DNA of 64,000 nt from Chloroflexota bacterium (GTDB lineage Bacteria > Chloroflexota > Anaerolineae > UBA2200). Shown one piece after another: positions 18,734 to 26,811 of this stretch (position 1 is its first letter; the number at the start of each line of letters is the position of its first letter). The position numbers and the translations under genes are program-made. The notes below the pieces were generated by a model. It was not told where the DNA came from and made no database searches. It saw nothing but the letters and a program-made list of their open reading frames with translations. Where the stretch lies: contig JAUWJD010000002.1 of assembly GCA_030607875.1 (NCBI GenBank), forward strand, positions 1 through 64,000, given 5' to 3'.

Positions 18734-19026
18734 ATGTCTCCCCTTCGTCCCTTCTCCTTCCACTCATTCCCCAGCAAGCCTTTCAGCGACAGATCCGCCC
18801 AGCCACCCAGACTTCCACGTCATATCCAGGCACGCAAACAGCGACTCGAGTCCGCGGGCATTGATTGTTCATACCGAAAACCGTGCTTCTTCCTACTGCT
18901 TCGCTCTCATTCCGCGCGAAAAATGGAAGAGTACGAGTCCGCCTTGGCCATCTCTTCCCCTTGGTCATGTAGAATCACGTCCGCTAAGGGATGGTTTCCC
19001 ACTTCTGTTATGTGCCGATGTCAAAG

Positions 19027-19524
19027 TCACCTGACCTGCAGCGGCAGGCCAACCAGCTTCAAGCTGACCGGCCCCTGGCCACCCAGCCCTCCGGTCCGGT
19101 CCACCAGACGCAGGATAGCAACCTGCGCCCAGTCATCAATAGCCGCAAAGGCGCTCAAGGTCAAGTCGCGCCAATCGCCAGGCACCAGAGTATGCGCGCA
19201 CTCGTGCTCTTGCCCCTGCCCATCCACCAACACAATCGCCAGGTGTAGAACACGCGTTGCCTTCGCCATGAGCCGCAAAACAGGTCTCCCCTGCAGCCCC
19301 GGAATCGGCATCGGACGCTCAATGGCATAGTCCTGGCCGGGAGCAACGGTATAGAGCAGCGCCAGTACCGTTTCACCCTCTGGGCCAGCACCCTCTTCAC
19401 TGCTTAGCTCCACGCCAGGCTGCACGGCCTTCCAGCCATACAGCTCGCCGCTCCCTCTGCCACATGCGGTCAAAGCCAGCAGTATCACACCACATGCCAG
19501 CACAGCCAACCCGCACCAGCTCAT
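19027..19524 (-). CDS. Small lipoprotein of unknown function
   Basis: A 165-residue exported protein. It begins with a hydrophobic signal ending in the lipobox LTAC (within ILLALTACGRG). The remainder is a predicted all-beta domain with features of a carbohydrate-binding-like sandwich (alternating hydrophobics, RPVLRLMAKATRVLHLAIVL, IDDWAQVAILRLVD), but I cannot name a family. The frame is open upstream to 19695; that extension lies over two copies of a 54-bp repeat and has no signal-like character, so the start is placed at 19524. It lies downstream of trpD on the same strand, but a shared role is not evident. Confidence 0.65.
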   Translation of the reverse strand: MSWCGLAVLACGVILLALTACGRGSGELYGWKAVQPGVELSSEEGAGPEGETVLALLYTVAPGQDYAIERPMPIPGLQGRPVLRLMAKATRVLHLAIVLVDGQGQEHECAHTLVPGDWRDLTLSAFAAIDDWAQVAILRLVDRTGGLGGQGPVSLKLVGLPLQVR

Positions 19525-19684
19525 CCGAGGCGCGAGAGCCCTTCGTAGGGACGATTTTGGTTGTTCCCCACAGCTCTCGCCGCCCAGAATCGCCATCACC
19601 AACTTGTCTCTGGCTGCCAACCAGCGCCACCACCAGCTCAGCCGATGCGCAACGGCCGTCCGTAGTGACGACTTTACTCGTTCC
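19514..19684. repeat. Two direct 54-bp repeats (19514-19567 and 19631-19684)
   Basis: The copies align without gaps at 42 of 54 positions by eye, both starting CACCAGCTCA and containing CGTAG-GACGA. They flank the likely start of the lipoprotein gene. The core GTAGTGACGACTT also appears at 37090-37105. Confidence 0.6.
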
Positions 19685-19687
19685 GCG

Positions 19688-20722
19688 CTAGTCATCCTGG
19701 GCAGCCTGCTGAGAAAACTCGATCAACTGCTGCAGCTTGCGAGCTGCGGCGCCAGAGTCAATCGCCTCTTCGGCTCGGGCGATGCCTTCTCGCAGGTTGC
19801 GCGCTTTCTTTCCCAACGCCAAAGTGGCTGCCGCATTGAGCACAACGATATCCCGTGGTGCACCGCTTTGACCCGCCAGCACGGCTCGCGTGATCCGCAT
19901 GTTCACTTCCGGCGTGCCGCCAGCCACATCCGCCAGCCGTGCGCCTCGCAATCCCAGATCCGCGGGATCCAGGAAAAAGGTGGCAACCATACCATCCTCA
20001 TCGAGCCGGCTCACCTTGTTCACACCAGTTGTGGAGAACTCGTCCATGCCGTCTGCCCCGTAGACCACAAAGGCCTGTCGGATGCCCAAGGCACGCTGGG
20101 TATAGGCCACTGCCTCAGTCAGGGCTCCGGAATACACGCCCAATACCTGCGACAAAGCCCCCGCTGGATTGATCAGCGGATCGAGGATGTTCAGAATAGT
20201 GCGTACCCCGATCTCACGCGCGGCTGCCAGTGCCCACTCCAGGCCGGGCTGCAGCAGCGGCGCGAACAGAAACCCGATACCCACCTCATCAATGCACTGC
20301 GCCATCTGCTGCGGTGTCAGTTCGAGGTTCACGCCCAGCACTTCCAGCAAATCGGCGCTACCGCACTGGCTGGAGACCGAGCGGTTGCCATGTTTAGCGA
20401 TGGCCAGCCCAGCGCCGGCCGCGACCAGGGCGGCAGTTGTCGAGATGTTGAAAGTGCCAGCAAGGTCGTTACCGGTACCGCAAATGTCCACCAGGTCCTG
20501 GCGCTTGGGGTGCACCGGCGTGATGCCCTTGCGCGCAGCCAGAGCACAGCCAATCAGTTCCTCTACCGTCTCACCTTTCATACGCAGAGTGGCCAAAAAG
20601 GTAGCTACCTGCGCGGCGCTGACCTCCCCAGCTATGATCTCAACCATCGCCGCCTCAGCCTGCTGGGCACTCAGTGACTGGTTCTCTATCAACCTGGCGA
20701 TCGCCTGTTTTACTTCACTCAT
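19688..20722 (-). CDS. trpD: Anthranilate phosphoribosyltransferase, divergent in the PRPP loop
   Basis: A 344-residue member of the TrpD family, which joins anthranilate to PRPP in tryptophan synthesis. The family fold is clear: an N-terminal helical domain (AEAAMVEIIAGEVSAAQVAT), then KHGNRSVSSQCGSADLLE, RTILNILDPLINPAGA and GADGMDEFSTTGVNKV. Key sites are altered. The PRPP loop usually reading GTGGDGxGTFNIST is GTGNDLAGTFNIST, and the anthranilate-site segment usually FAPxHHPA is FAPLLQPGL. It stands alone without trp neighbours. It may be a diverged TrpD or a related phosphoribosyltransferase/phosphorylase acting on another substrate. It ends with TAG. Confidence 0.82.
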   Translation of the reverse strand: MSEVKQAIARLIENQSLSAQQAEAAMVEIIAGEVSAAQVATFLATLRMKGETVEELIGCALAARKGITPVHPKRQDLVDICGTGNDLAGTFNISTTAALVAAGAGLAIAKHGNRSVSSQCGSADLLEVLGVNLELTPQQMAQCIDEVGIGFLFAPLLQPGLEWALAAAREIGVRTILNILDPLINPAGALSQVLGVYSGALTEAVAYTQRALGIRQAFVVYGADGMDEFSTTGVNKVSRLDEDGMVATFFLDPADLGLRGARLADVAGGTPEVNMRITRAVLAGQSGAPRDIVVLNAAATLALGKKARNLREGIARAEEAIDSGAAARKLQQLIEFSQQAAQDD

Positions 20723-20931
20723 TTTTCCAAGCCATCCTCGCGATTGTGCTTTACACCCTATGTTCTGGGTAATCTCCCTCTTGAGTATTGCTCATCAGGA
20801 CAAAGGATACTCTGAACCGCAGAGCCTGTCCAAACCGCTAAGGAACATAGGAGAAGCTCTGCGAAGCGTCCTGGCATCTGTTAGACAGGGCTGCGTTCTC
20901 TGCGGTGAATTCATACATTGCGCCTGACGTT

Positions 20932-22146
20932 TCAATCCCCCGCCGCCTGTTCCTCCGAGGGCCTGTCCCCCTTTCCCAGTGCCACCCCACAGAAAGCGCA
21001 GAAAGCAGCACCTGGCGGATTCTTCCGGCCGCAGGCAGGGCAGTCAGGCCTGAGGCGGCGCCTCGGCAGGCGAGGTCGAGGCAGGCGCACCTTGAGCCGC
21101 CGGGGACGCGCCGGCTTGACCCGCGGTGCTGGCAGCGCATCGCGGGCCTTGGCCACCAAATCGCGGCTCGTGGCTTGAGATTGAGCTGCAATCTCACGGC
21201 AGAGCTCGCGCAACGCTGCGTCCGACAACGTCTGGCCAGTGTCACACCACATCTGAATCGCCCGACCCATCACCACAGTCCCGCTGTAAGCCAGGGCCAC
21301 CTTGGAATCTAGTCTCCACAGGGGGATAACACCTACCACCCGCCGGGCCACATGCTGCCACAGTCGATCCGCTTCCACCGCTGAGCGCAAGGAACTGAGA
21401 TCCCGATGCCAATCCAGTGGCAGCCCGTACGCCAATCCCAGGCGGTAGGCCATTGTGGCCTGATTTGCGCTGAGCATGCGGATGTCCTCAGCACTGAGCG
21501 ACACCCGCAGCAGGGGCACGGTCTCGGCCAAACCGCTGGCCGAAGCATACGTTGCATTCACCCGTGCTGTGCGCTCGACCAGCCTGTCGGCCAGCGTGTC
21601 ACGGAAGAGCGGCAGGTGACGCGCCAGTGTGAGAGCGTGCTCAGGCAGCACCTCGAGCACAGCAGGCACCAGCAACTCCCTCACCGTATCCGCCTGGATC
21701 GCCATGAGAGGCATGATCTCCGCGCCACGCCAGCGTGCCTGCCCGTGAATCAGACGCGTCTCCACCGGCACCATGTCCATCTTGTTATAGCAGACCAGCA
21801 TCGGCCGGCCCAGGTAGGACAGGTAATCCGCCGCCGCCACTTCCTGCACATAGTTACCCTTCGTGGCGTCGAGCAGCAGGATCAGCAGCGCAGCAGATTC
21901 CAGATCGCCGATATCCTCTACAGACAACGGCAATCCGTACTCAGCTAGATGCCGCTCCAACTCAACAGGCATGCACTCCCCAGCCGGCTCTGCAGCCAAA
22001 GTACAGGCTAAGGCTGTCTTGCCACTACCAGAAGCGCCAATGAGCGCCAGCCGAAAATCCTTCTCTGCCTCGGCCTGAATTGCGTCAACATCGAATTCGG
22101 CCAGCGCCTCCCACAACCCCTCAGCAAGCGCCTCCCAGTCCGCCAT
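20932..22146 (-). CDS. P-loop GTPase with C-terminal zinc ribbon
   Basis: A 404-residue protein that starts with a short helical region. It then has the P-loop GASGSGKT (residues 37-44) and the guanine-specificity motif NKMD (121-124) at the end of a strand, so it is a GTPase of the TRAFAC type. A middle region (~200-300) has helices reminiscent of the DUF697-type domains fused to some bacterial GTPases. The linker from ~330 is very rich in Arg/Lys/Pro, and the C-terminus is a double-CxxC zinc ribbon (CPACGRKNPPGAAFCAFCG). The Walker B position reads EDIGD rather than a clear DxxG. No pathway can be assigned. The basic linker and ribbon suggest nucleic-acid or membrane binding. Confidence 0.72.
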   Translation of the reverse strand: MADWEALAEGLWEALAEFDVDAIQAEAEKDFRLALIGASGSGKTALACTLAAEPAGECMPVELERHLAEYGLPLSVEDIGDLESAALLILLLDATKGNYVQEVAAADYLSYLGRPMLVCYNKMDMVPVETRLIHGQARWRGAEIMPLMAIQADTVRELLVPAVLEVLPEHALTLARHLPLFRDTLADRLVERTARVNATYASASGLAETVPLLRVSLSAEDIRMLSANQATMAYRLGLAYGLPLDWHRDLSSLRSAVEADRLWQHVARRVVGVIPLWRLDSKVALAYSGTVVMGRAIQMWCDTGQTLSDAALRELCREIAAQSQATSRDLVAKARDALPAPRVKPARPRRLKVRLPRPRLPRRRLRPDCPACGRKNPPGAAFCAFCGVALGKGDRPSEEQAAGD

Positions 22147-22334
22147 TGTGACTCCCCCTTTCCCCGACAGCCATGATTCTAGCGCACCAAGCAGCGATTG
22201 TCAACCAGCTACGATGTCGCGAGAACGTCAGTGCCATACTTCCGGAATCCCGAAGGTTCTTCTGTCGATCGTAACCCTGCAGCTAACGCACCGAGCCGGC
22301 TCACATACGACACCAAGCAGCCAAACAACAGCCA

Positions 22335-22364
22335 TTGGCACAACTTTACAAGTTGTGCTACACT
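22335..22364 (+). promoter_or_regulatory. Promoter with an operator-like palindrome in its spacer
   Basis: TTGGCA (22335-22340) and TACACT (22359-22364) are 18 bases apart. The spacer contains CACAACTT-TAC-AAGTTGTG (22339-22357), a perfect 8-bp inverted repeat placed where a repressor would block polymerase. It reads toward the acetyltransferase at 22422. Confidence 0.6.
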
Positions 22365-22421
22365 ATTGGCAGAGGCGACTCCACGCCACCGCGCAGCCAA
22401 CAGCAATTTCTAGGAGAATTC

Positions 22422-22862
22422 ATGACTCTGTGGATTCACGAAGCGACCACAGACAACGCCCAGGCCCTGGCATACCTGCTGACGCAACTGGGTTACCCAT
22501 CGCAGCCGGATCAGATCGTGCGCCGCCTCGCTGCCCTGCCACGAGGATGCAGTGTAATTCTTGTGGCTGCCAGCGGCAATGAAATTGTAGGGCTCGTCCA
22601 GGTATCTCTCAAGTCCATCATAGTGGTTGAGCACAGCGGCGAAATCGGCGCGATGGTGGTGGGCGAAGAGTGGAGAGGGAAGGGAATAGGTCACGCACTG
22701 CTGAAAGCTGCCGAAACATGGGCTGCAGAGAGAAGCTGCTCCACGATGTACGTCCGGAGCAATGCCCTGCGCAAAGGCGCTCATGCCTTCTACCGGCAGA
22801 TCGGGTACGAACAGCTACAGACCTCTCTCGTGTTCACCAAGCAACTGCTCGAGCAAGAATAG
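22422..22862 (+). CDS. GNAT N-acetyltransferase
   Basis: A complete single-domain GNAT protein of 146 residues. The acetyl-CoA loop is EEWRGKGIGHALLKAAE (canonical Q/RxxGxG), the C-terminal signature is KGAHAFYRQIGYEQ, and the N-terminus has the usual first strand and helix pair (IHEATTDNAQALAYLLTQLG). TAGGAGA lies seven bases before the ATG. It stands alone between divergent and convergent neighbours and has its own promoter containing an inverted repeat, so it may be individually repressed. The substrate is unknown. It stops with TAG. Confidence 0.88.
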   Translation: MTLWIHEATTDNAQALAYLLTQLGYPSQPDQIVRRLAALPRGCSVILVAASGNEIVGLVQVSLKSIIVVEHSGEIGAMVVGEEWRGKGIGHALLKAAETWAAERSCSTMYVRSNALRKGAHAFYRQIGYEQLQTSLVFTKQLLEQE

Positions 22863-22942
22863 AGCAAGCCCAGAGGCGTCCAGAGGCTTTCGAGCTTACT
22901 GGCGTGGTCAAATCCCACAGCAGCAGTCTACTTGTGATCCAT

Positions 22943-23317
22943 TCACTGCTTGCCATAGGTGTGATGCAGGCCATGGTCTTTATCCTCCGCCATAGCGCGG
23001 GCCATTTCCTCGCTCAGCGCTGCGCCATGACGGTACTGGAAAGGCCACATGCTCTTGGGCCCAAAGAGGCCAACACGGTCACCGTCGCGCAGGATGTGAC
23101 CCAGGTCCGGTTGGAGCCCGGGCATGGCACTCAACTGCCCATCGATGAAGGTGATGCCACGCTCCTCGGCGGAGATCCCCAAGTGCTCCAAGAGGTCGGC
23201 CAGGGTGCTACCCTCAAGGAGGTGCACCTGCAGATTGGCAAAGCTGCCCTGATCCGCGTCGCCTCCGTAATGAGCAAGGGTGTTGTACAGCCACACATCC
23301 ACCGTGATGCCGGACAT
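22943..23317 (-). CDS. MoaD/ThiS-like protein with C-terminal extension
   Basis: A 124-residue protein whose first ~90 residues follow the ubiquitin-like MoaD/ThiS fold (VDVWLYNTLAHYG, then EGSTLADLLEHLGIS and FIDGQLSAMPG, ending DGDRVGLFGP). Unlike a sulfur carrier it does not end in Gly-Gly. Instead a ~30-residue tail follows, ending in HGLHHTYGKQ with three histidines. It starts one base after the stop of moaD and is the last gene of the tungsten-enzyme operon. It may be a non-carrier paralogue involved in cofactor handling, or a scaffold for its neighbour; this is inference. Confidence 0.75.
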   Translation of the reverse strand: MSGITVDVWLYNTLAHYGGDADQGSFANLQVHLLEGSTLADLLEHLGISAEERGITFIDGQLSAMPGLQPDLGHILRDGDRVGLFGPKSMWPFQYRHGAALSEEMARAMAEDKDHGLHHTYGKQ

Positions 23318-23318
23318 C

Positions 23319-23558
23319 TCATCCTCCTCCGATCGGTGGGAAAATGCCTAGCTCGTCGTCGGCTTCCAGGGGCCGATCCATGGAGCAAGCACGCCCGTTA
23401 ATGAAGGTTACCTTCACTTCTTCGCGGGGTAACTTCAATTGATTCACCACATCTGCTACTGTGGTCCCCTCGGGCACCTCAAGCTCAAAGGGAATCCCTG
23501 CCGTCGCATCCGCAAGATAGCGAACCAGGGTGGCAAAGAGCTTCACACGGACTCGCAT
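23319..23558 (-). CDS. moaD: Molybdopterin synthase sulfur-carrier subunit MoaD-like
   Basis: A 79-residue ubiquitin-fold protein (VRVKLFATLVRYL, then EGTTVADVVNQLKLP, FINGRAC and DDELGIFPPIGGG). The C-terminal GGG provides the glycine that becomes a thiocarboxylate and delivers the dithiolene sulfurs of the pterin cofactor. Dedicated MoaD copies next to aldehyde:ferredoxin oxidoreductases are common. It is six bases downstream of the radical SAM maturase gene and one base ahead of a second MoaD-like gene, so the three are co-translated. Confidence 0.9.
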   Translation of the reverse strand: MRVRVKLFATLVRYLADATAGIPFELEVPEGTTVADVVNQLKLPREEVKVTFINGRACSMDRPLEADDELGIFPPIGGG

Positions 23559-23564
23559 CTAACC

Positions 23565-24755
23565 TCACGGACAGCGGATAATGTCCTGCGCCCACAGGCA
23601 GTCGGCGCAAGACGGATTCCAGCCCCAGCACCCCTCATTACACTCGCGGAGGTCACAGCTTTCGCGCAGGTCGCAGTCCGGGCAGGAGGGAAAATGGAAG
23701 GCCCGCACCTCACTGCGAAACCGCACATAGTCCTCTGACATCCAGATTTCTGCAAGGTGCTGTTCGCCCACGTTGCCAAGCACATATCGGCTCACCTGCT
23801 TTCTTGCACCGTCCACCGCAAAGTAGCTGTAGCTGTGCGACAGGGCATAGCAGGGCGATACGCCGCCATCCCATCCTATCACCATCGCCCAGTCCTGCAC
23901 AAATCGGCAGCGCCGCTCCGCGCCCCAATGCATGCGAGGTAGGTCCAGTGTGCCCCACATCACCCAGGCATTCGCCTTGACGGGCCAGCCGCCAGCACCG
24001 AACGGAGGGCGCGGTTCATAGCCATACAGGATTTCACTGCGCATCTCCTCAGTGTAGGGAAGAACATTGCTAACCAAAACGCGAGCCGCGTTCAGTTTCG
24101 ATGCTAACGCCGTCAGTTCAGCCAGTTCGGCAACATTGCTTCGCAGGACGACGAATTCAATCCCCAGAGCAGGAGTCAACGAGGCCAGTTGGCTTTTGGC
24201 TTCGTTCAGGGAGCGGATGTTGCTCAGGACTTGGGAAAGCATCGCGCCACGGATGCCCGCATAGGACTCTGGCTTGACTCCGTCCACCGATACTACCAGT
24301 CGATCCACACCCAGCCTGACCAATTCGCGGCTCATTTCGGCCCCCAGCAGAAGACCGTTGGAGCCAAGGGTCACGGCCAAACCGTGCTCGCGCACTACCC
24401 GGATCATCTCCAGAATATGAGGATGGGTCAGGGGCTCGCCGAAGCCGGTGAACACAACACGGCTCAAGTTCGGCAGGTCGTTCAGACTTTCCACTAACCG
24501 CTCGAATGTGCTCATCGGCATGTGCGCTTCGGGATCGCCCCAAACGTTGCGGATGCAGGTGCGACAATGGAGATTGCAGCAGGTAGTTGGTTCGACGTAC
24601 AGCTTCCGCACGTCAGGCAAGCGTGGATGGAGGATCAGGTCACCTTCGCGTCCATCCAACCAATACTCAATGCCAGGAGAGATGTGCCGGCGCTGCAGAA
24701 ATGCACTTGGTAGGGTCAGACGGCCCTGCTCGTCGCTTTTCACCTTGGGCATCAT
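23565..24755 (-). CDS. Radical SAM maturase of a tungsten-cofactor oxidoreductase
   Basis: A 396-residue radical SAM enzyme. Cysteines binding the SAM cluster lie in TTCCNLHCRTCIRN (Cx3Cx2C), and the glycine motif of the SAM site in VVFTGFGEPLTHP. The C-terminal ~60 residues are a cysteine-rich SPASM-like region (PSCPDCDLRESCDLREC then CWGWNPSCADC) for auxiliary clusters. The first ~40 residues resemble an AbrB/SpoVT swapped-hairpin domain (SDEQGRLTLPSAFLQRRHI). This combination next to an AOR-family gene matches the family described as tungsten cofactor oxidoreductase radical SAM maturase. It follows aor by 54 bases, with a hairpin in the gap that may tune expression. Confidence 0.87.
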   Translation of the reverse strand: MMPKVKSDEQGRLTLPSAFLQRRHISPGIEYWLDGREGDLILHPRLPDVRKLYVEPTTCCNLHCRTCIRNVWGDPEAHMPMSTFERLVESLNDLPNLSRVVFTGFGEPLTHPHILEMIRVVREHGLAVTLGSNGLLLGAEMSRELVRLGVDRLVVSVDGVKPESYAGIRGAMLSQVLSNIRSLNEAKSQLASLTPALGIEFVVLRSNVAELAELTALASKLNAARVLVSNVLPYTEEMRSEILYGYEPRPPFGAGGWPVKANAWVMWGTLDLPRMHWGAERRCRFVQDWAMVIGWDGGVSPCYALSHSYSYFAVDGARKQVSRYVLGNVGEQHLAEIWMSEDYVRFRSEVRAFHFPSCPDCDLRESCDLRECNEGCWGWNPSCADCLWAQDIIRCP

Positions 24756-24768
24756 TCACCATCAAAAA

Positions 24769-24797
24769 CGCGGGCAGGGCCTTGCCGCCCTGCCCGC
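24769..24797 (-). terminator. Hairpin with T-run between aor and its maturase gene
   Basis: GCGGGCAGGGC and GCCCTGCCCGC form a perfect 11-bp stem, and on the minus strand the stem is followed by GTTTTTG. It can act as a partial terminator that lowers expression of the downstream genes relative to aor. Confidence 0.65.
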
Positions 24798-24809
24798 ATG
24801 GAGCGTGGT

Positions 24810-26573
24810 TTACAGTTCGCCGTAGACGGAATCGAGAGCGTCGTCGGGCACGTCAAAGACCTGGTTGTGCGGCGGGAGCGGCTCGTACTTCATGAATTCG
24901 GGCATGCGGTCGTCTGCCTTGGTGAAGCCGGCCGCCTCATTGAAGGCCCGCTCTTTGCGCAGGATTTCCGCGCCCAGTTTGGCTATGTCATCCATGGTGT
25001 ACCGAGTGCCCAGGACACCGTTCACCTCATCCACAACCCCCTCAAAGCAACTGGGTATGTCCATAGCGAAGGCGATGAACAGACAGTGGCCAGTAGTATC
25101 AACAACCCACGCGGTGGCGGCCTGAAAGGCGCGACTGAGAGCGGCTTTGCCCTCGGGACTGAGGGGATCCACTTCGCCACCGACGCTGAGGATTTCAGGA
25201 CTGATGGTATAGCCAGAGGTGTGATCAGCTCCCATGGTGCTGGTGGCATAGGTGATGCCAATCCCCTTGATTGCCCGAGGTTCATACGCCGGCATGCTCT
25301 ACCCCTTCACCACAGGCACGCGGGTCACGCCGAACGCCTTGCCGGCGAGTTCCGTGCCCCCCCCCAGGATGCGACCCATCGGCGTCCCCTTGCCCATCTC
25401 GTGGATCAGACCGATGGCCTTCTTGCCGTCGCCAAACGGGAGCACGCCTGCCTCCATGGCTACCGCCAGAGCGGTGCCAGCTTCAATGGTATCCAGGCCA
25501 TAACCGTTGCATAGGCGGATCATTTCAGCTATGTCGTCCAGGCTGTCAATGTCACAGTTGGCTCCCAGAGCCCAGTCGGACTCGTACTCTACGCAGGATA
25601 CGTGCTCGCTGCCGTCGGGTTTGTGCCAGGTGTTGGAGCACTGGATGATACAGCCGGGGCTGCAAGCATGGTTGTACAGTTCCTTGCCCAGACGCTTCTT
25701 GTTGCCCTCAAAGACGGCCTCACCAGCGATCTTGGCGGCTCCTTCGAAGCGGCCGCTGGAGAAGTTACGGGTAGGCAAGCCGCCCGCCTCGTTTACGATG
25801 TTGGTCAGCACCAACGTCCCGTAGGTGTTGAGGGCACCTTGGGGCTTGGTGATAGCGTGGGTGCGCAAAGCCTCGGTCAGCTTCTTGCGTCCCTGATCAA
25901 AAAGGGCCTTGTCAACGATACTGACGCCGGGTGCCCCTGCGCGGTCGGTAACGATGAACTTGAGCCCCTTACAGCCCATCACGGCGCCCAGACCGCCACG
26001 TCCGGCATACCGGCTGGGTCGCCTGCTGGTGTCGTTGAATACTATACCAGAGTTGGCGTAGCTGTACTCGCCCGCAACACCGCAACCCGCAATGGCGATT
26101 TTGTTCCCAAAGCGCTCGTACACTTTCGGAAAGACTTCGTACAGGTCTTTGCCCGTGTACTCGTCAGCGGGGAAGAACTCCACCTTGGGCTTGGCAGCGT
26201 CCGCATCCCAGGTCAGGTAAAGCATCCAGTACTTACCCTTCTCCTTCGGCTGGCCTTCGACCACCAGGGCTTTGATCTGCATCACCGCCAGGTGCTGAGG
26301 CCAGGCGGAGCCAGCGTTGGCTTCCTTGATGGTACCCGTGAGCGGGGACTTGGCGCCCACCGACACGCGGGCTGAGGGGGGAGCAGCGGTGCCGGTCACG
26401 ATACCCGGGGCAAAGACCAGCTTGTTGTTGGGGCCCAACGGGTGGCACAACGGGGGCACTTCGTCGTAGACGATGGTGGACGTCAGTCCGCGGCCGCCCA
26501 GATTCTTGTAGGCCTCCGGAACCGGGTCCAGACTGTAAGTACGATCAGCCATGTTCAGTCGCAAGATCCACAT
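24810..26573 (-). pseudogene. aor: Aldehyde:ferredoxin oxidoreductase (tungsten), interrupted by one in-frame amber codon
   Basis: Together the two in-frame parts form a 587-codon AOR-family enzyme, which oxidises aldehydes with a tungstopterin and one 4Fe-4S cluster. The N-terminal pterin domain shows NLGGRGLTSTIVYDEVPP and SPLTGTIKEANAGSAWP. Cluster cysteines are in HACSPGCIIQCSN, and the fourth ligand is the Cys of TTGHCLFIAF near the C-terminus. TAG at 25299-25301 (codon 425) interrupts RVPVVKG-stop-SMPAYEPRA, where relatives read VKGQSMPAYDPRA, so CAG to TAG is the simplest change. The frame stays open for 162 more residues carrying the last cluster ligand, so termination there would destroy the enzyme. 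GGAGGAGGAGAAAG precedes the ATG. It is the first gene of the operon. Confidence 0.88.
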
Positions 26574-26624
26574 CTCTTTCTCCTCCTCCTTGTTCTTCTT
26601 TGGATCACGGTAGAACAACTACAA

Positions 26625-26770
26625 ACACAAAAGGCAACGTCCACCCCGTAGGGCTTGCGTTGCCTCCTTTGCAAACACGGCAGGCGCAGGGATTGCTCCC
26701 CACACCCTATCGCCCATCTCTCCTCCTGGGAGCAAATGGGTCGGAGGACTCTTCAATGAGTGCACCCGGC
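26625..26770 (-). promoter_or_regulatory. Candidate molybdenum-cofactor (Moco RNA motif) riboswitch
   Basis: The 5' leader between the aor promoter and its start codon is highly structured. On the minus strand it contains CCTCCGACCC, a stem with CTCCC and GGGAG-like arms, GATGGGCGATAGGG, then GCGCCTGCC and AAAGGAGGCAACGC. From memory these are the conserved boxes of the Moco RNA motif, a riboswitch class found ahead of Mo/W-cofactor genes and enzymes. Position and context fit, but I could not run a covariance model. The tungsten (Tuco) variant is equally possible. Confidence 0.5.
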
Positions 26771-26780
26771 TTCTGTTACT

Positions 26781-26808
26781 AGTATAGCCCATCCTGACCA
26801 AAAGTCAA
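26781..26808 (-). promoter_or_regulatory. Promoter of the aor operon
   Basis: On the minus strand TTGACT (26803-26808) and TATACT (26781-26786) are 16 bases apart, followed by the structured leader. Confidence 0.65.
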
Positions 26809-26811
26809 GTG

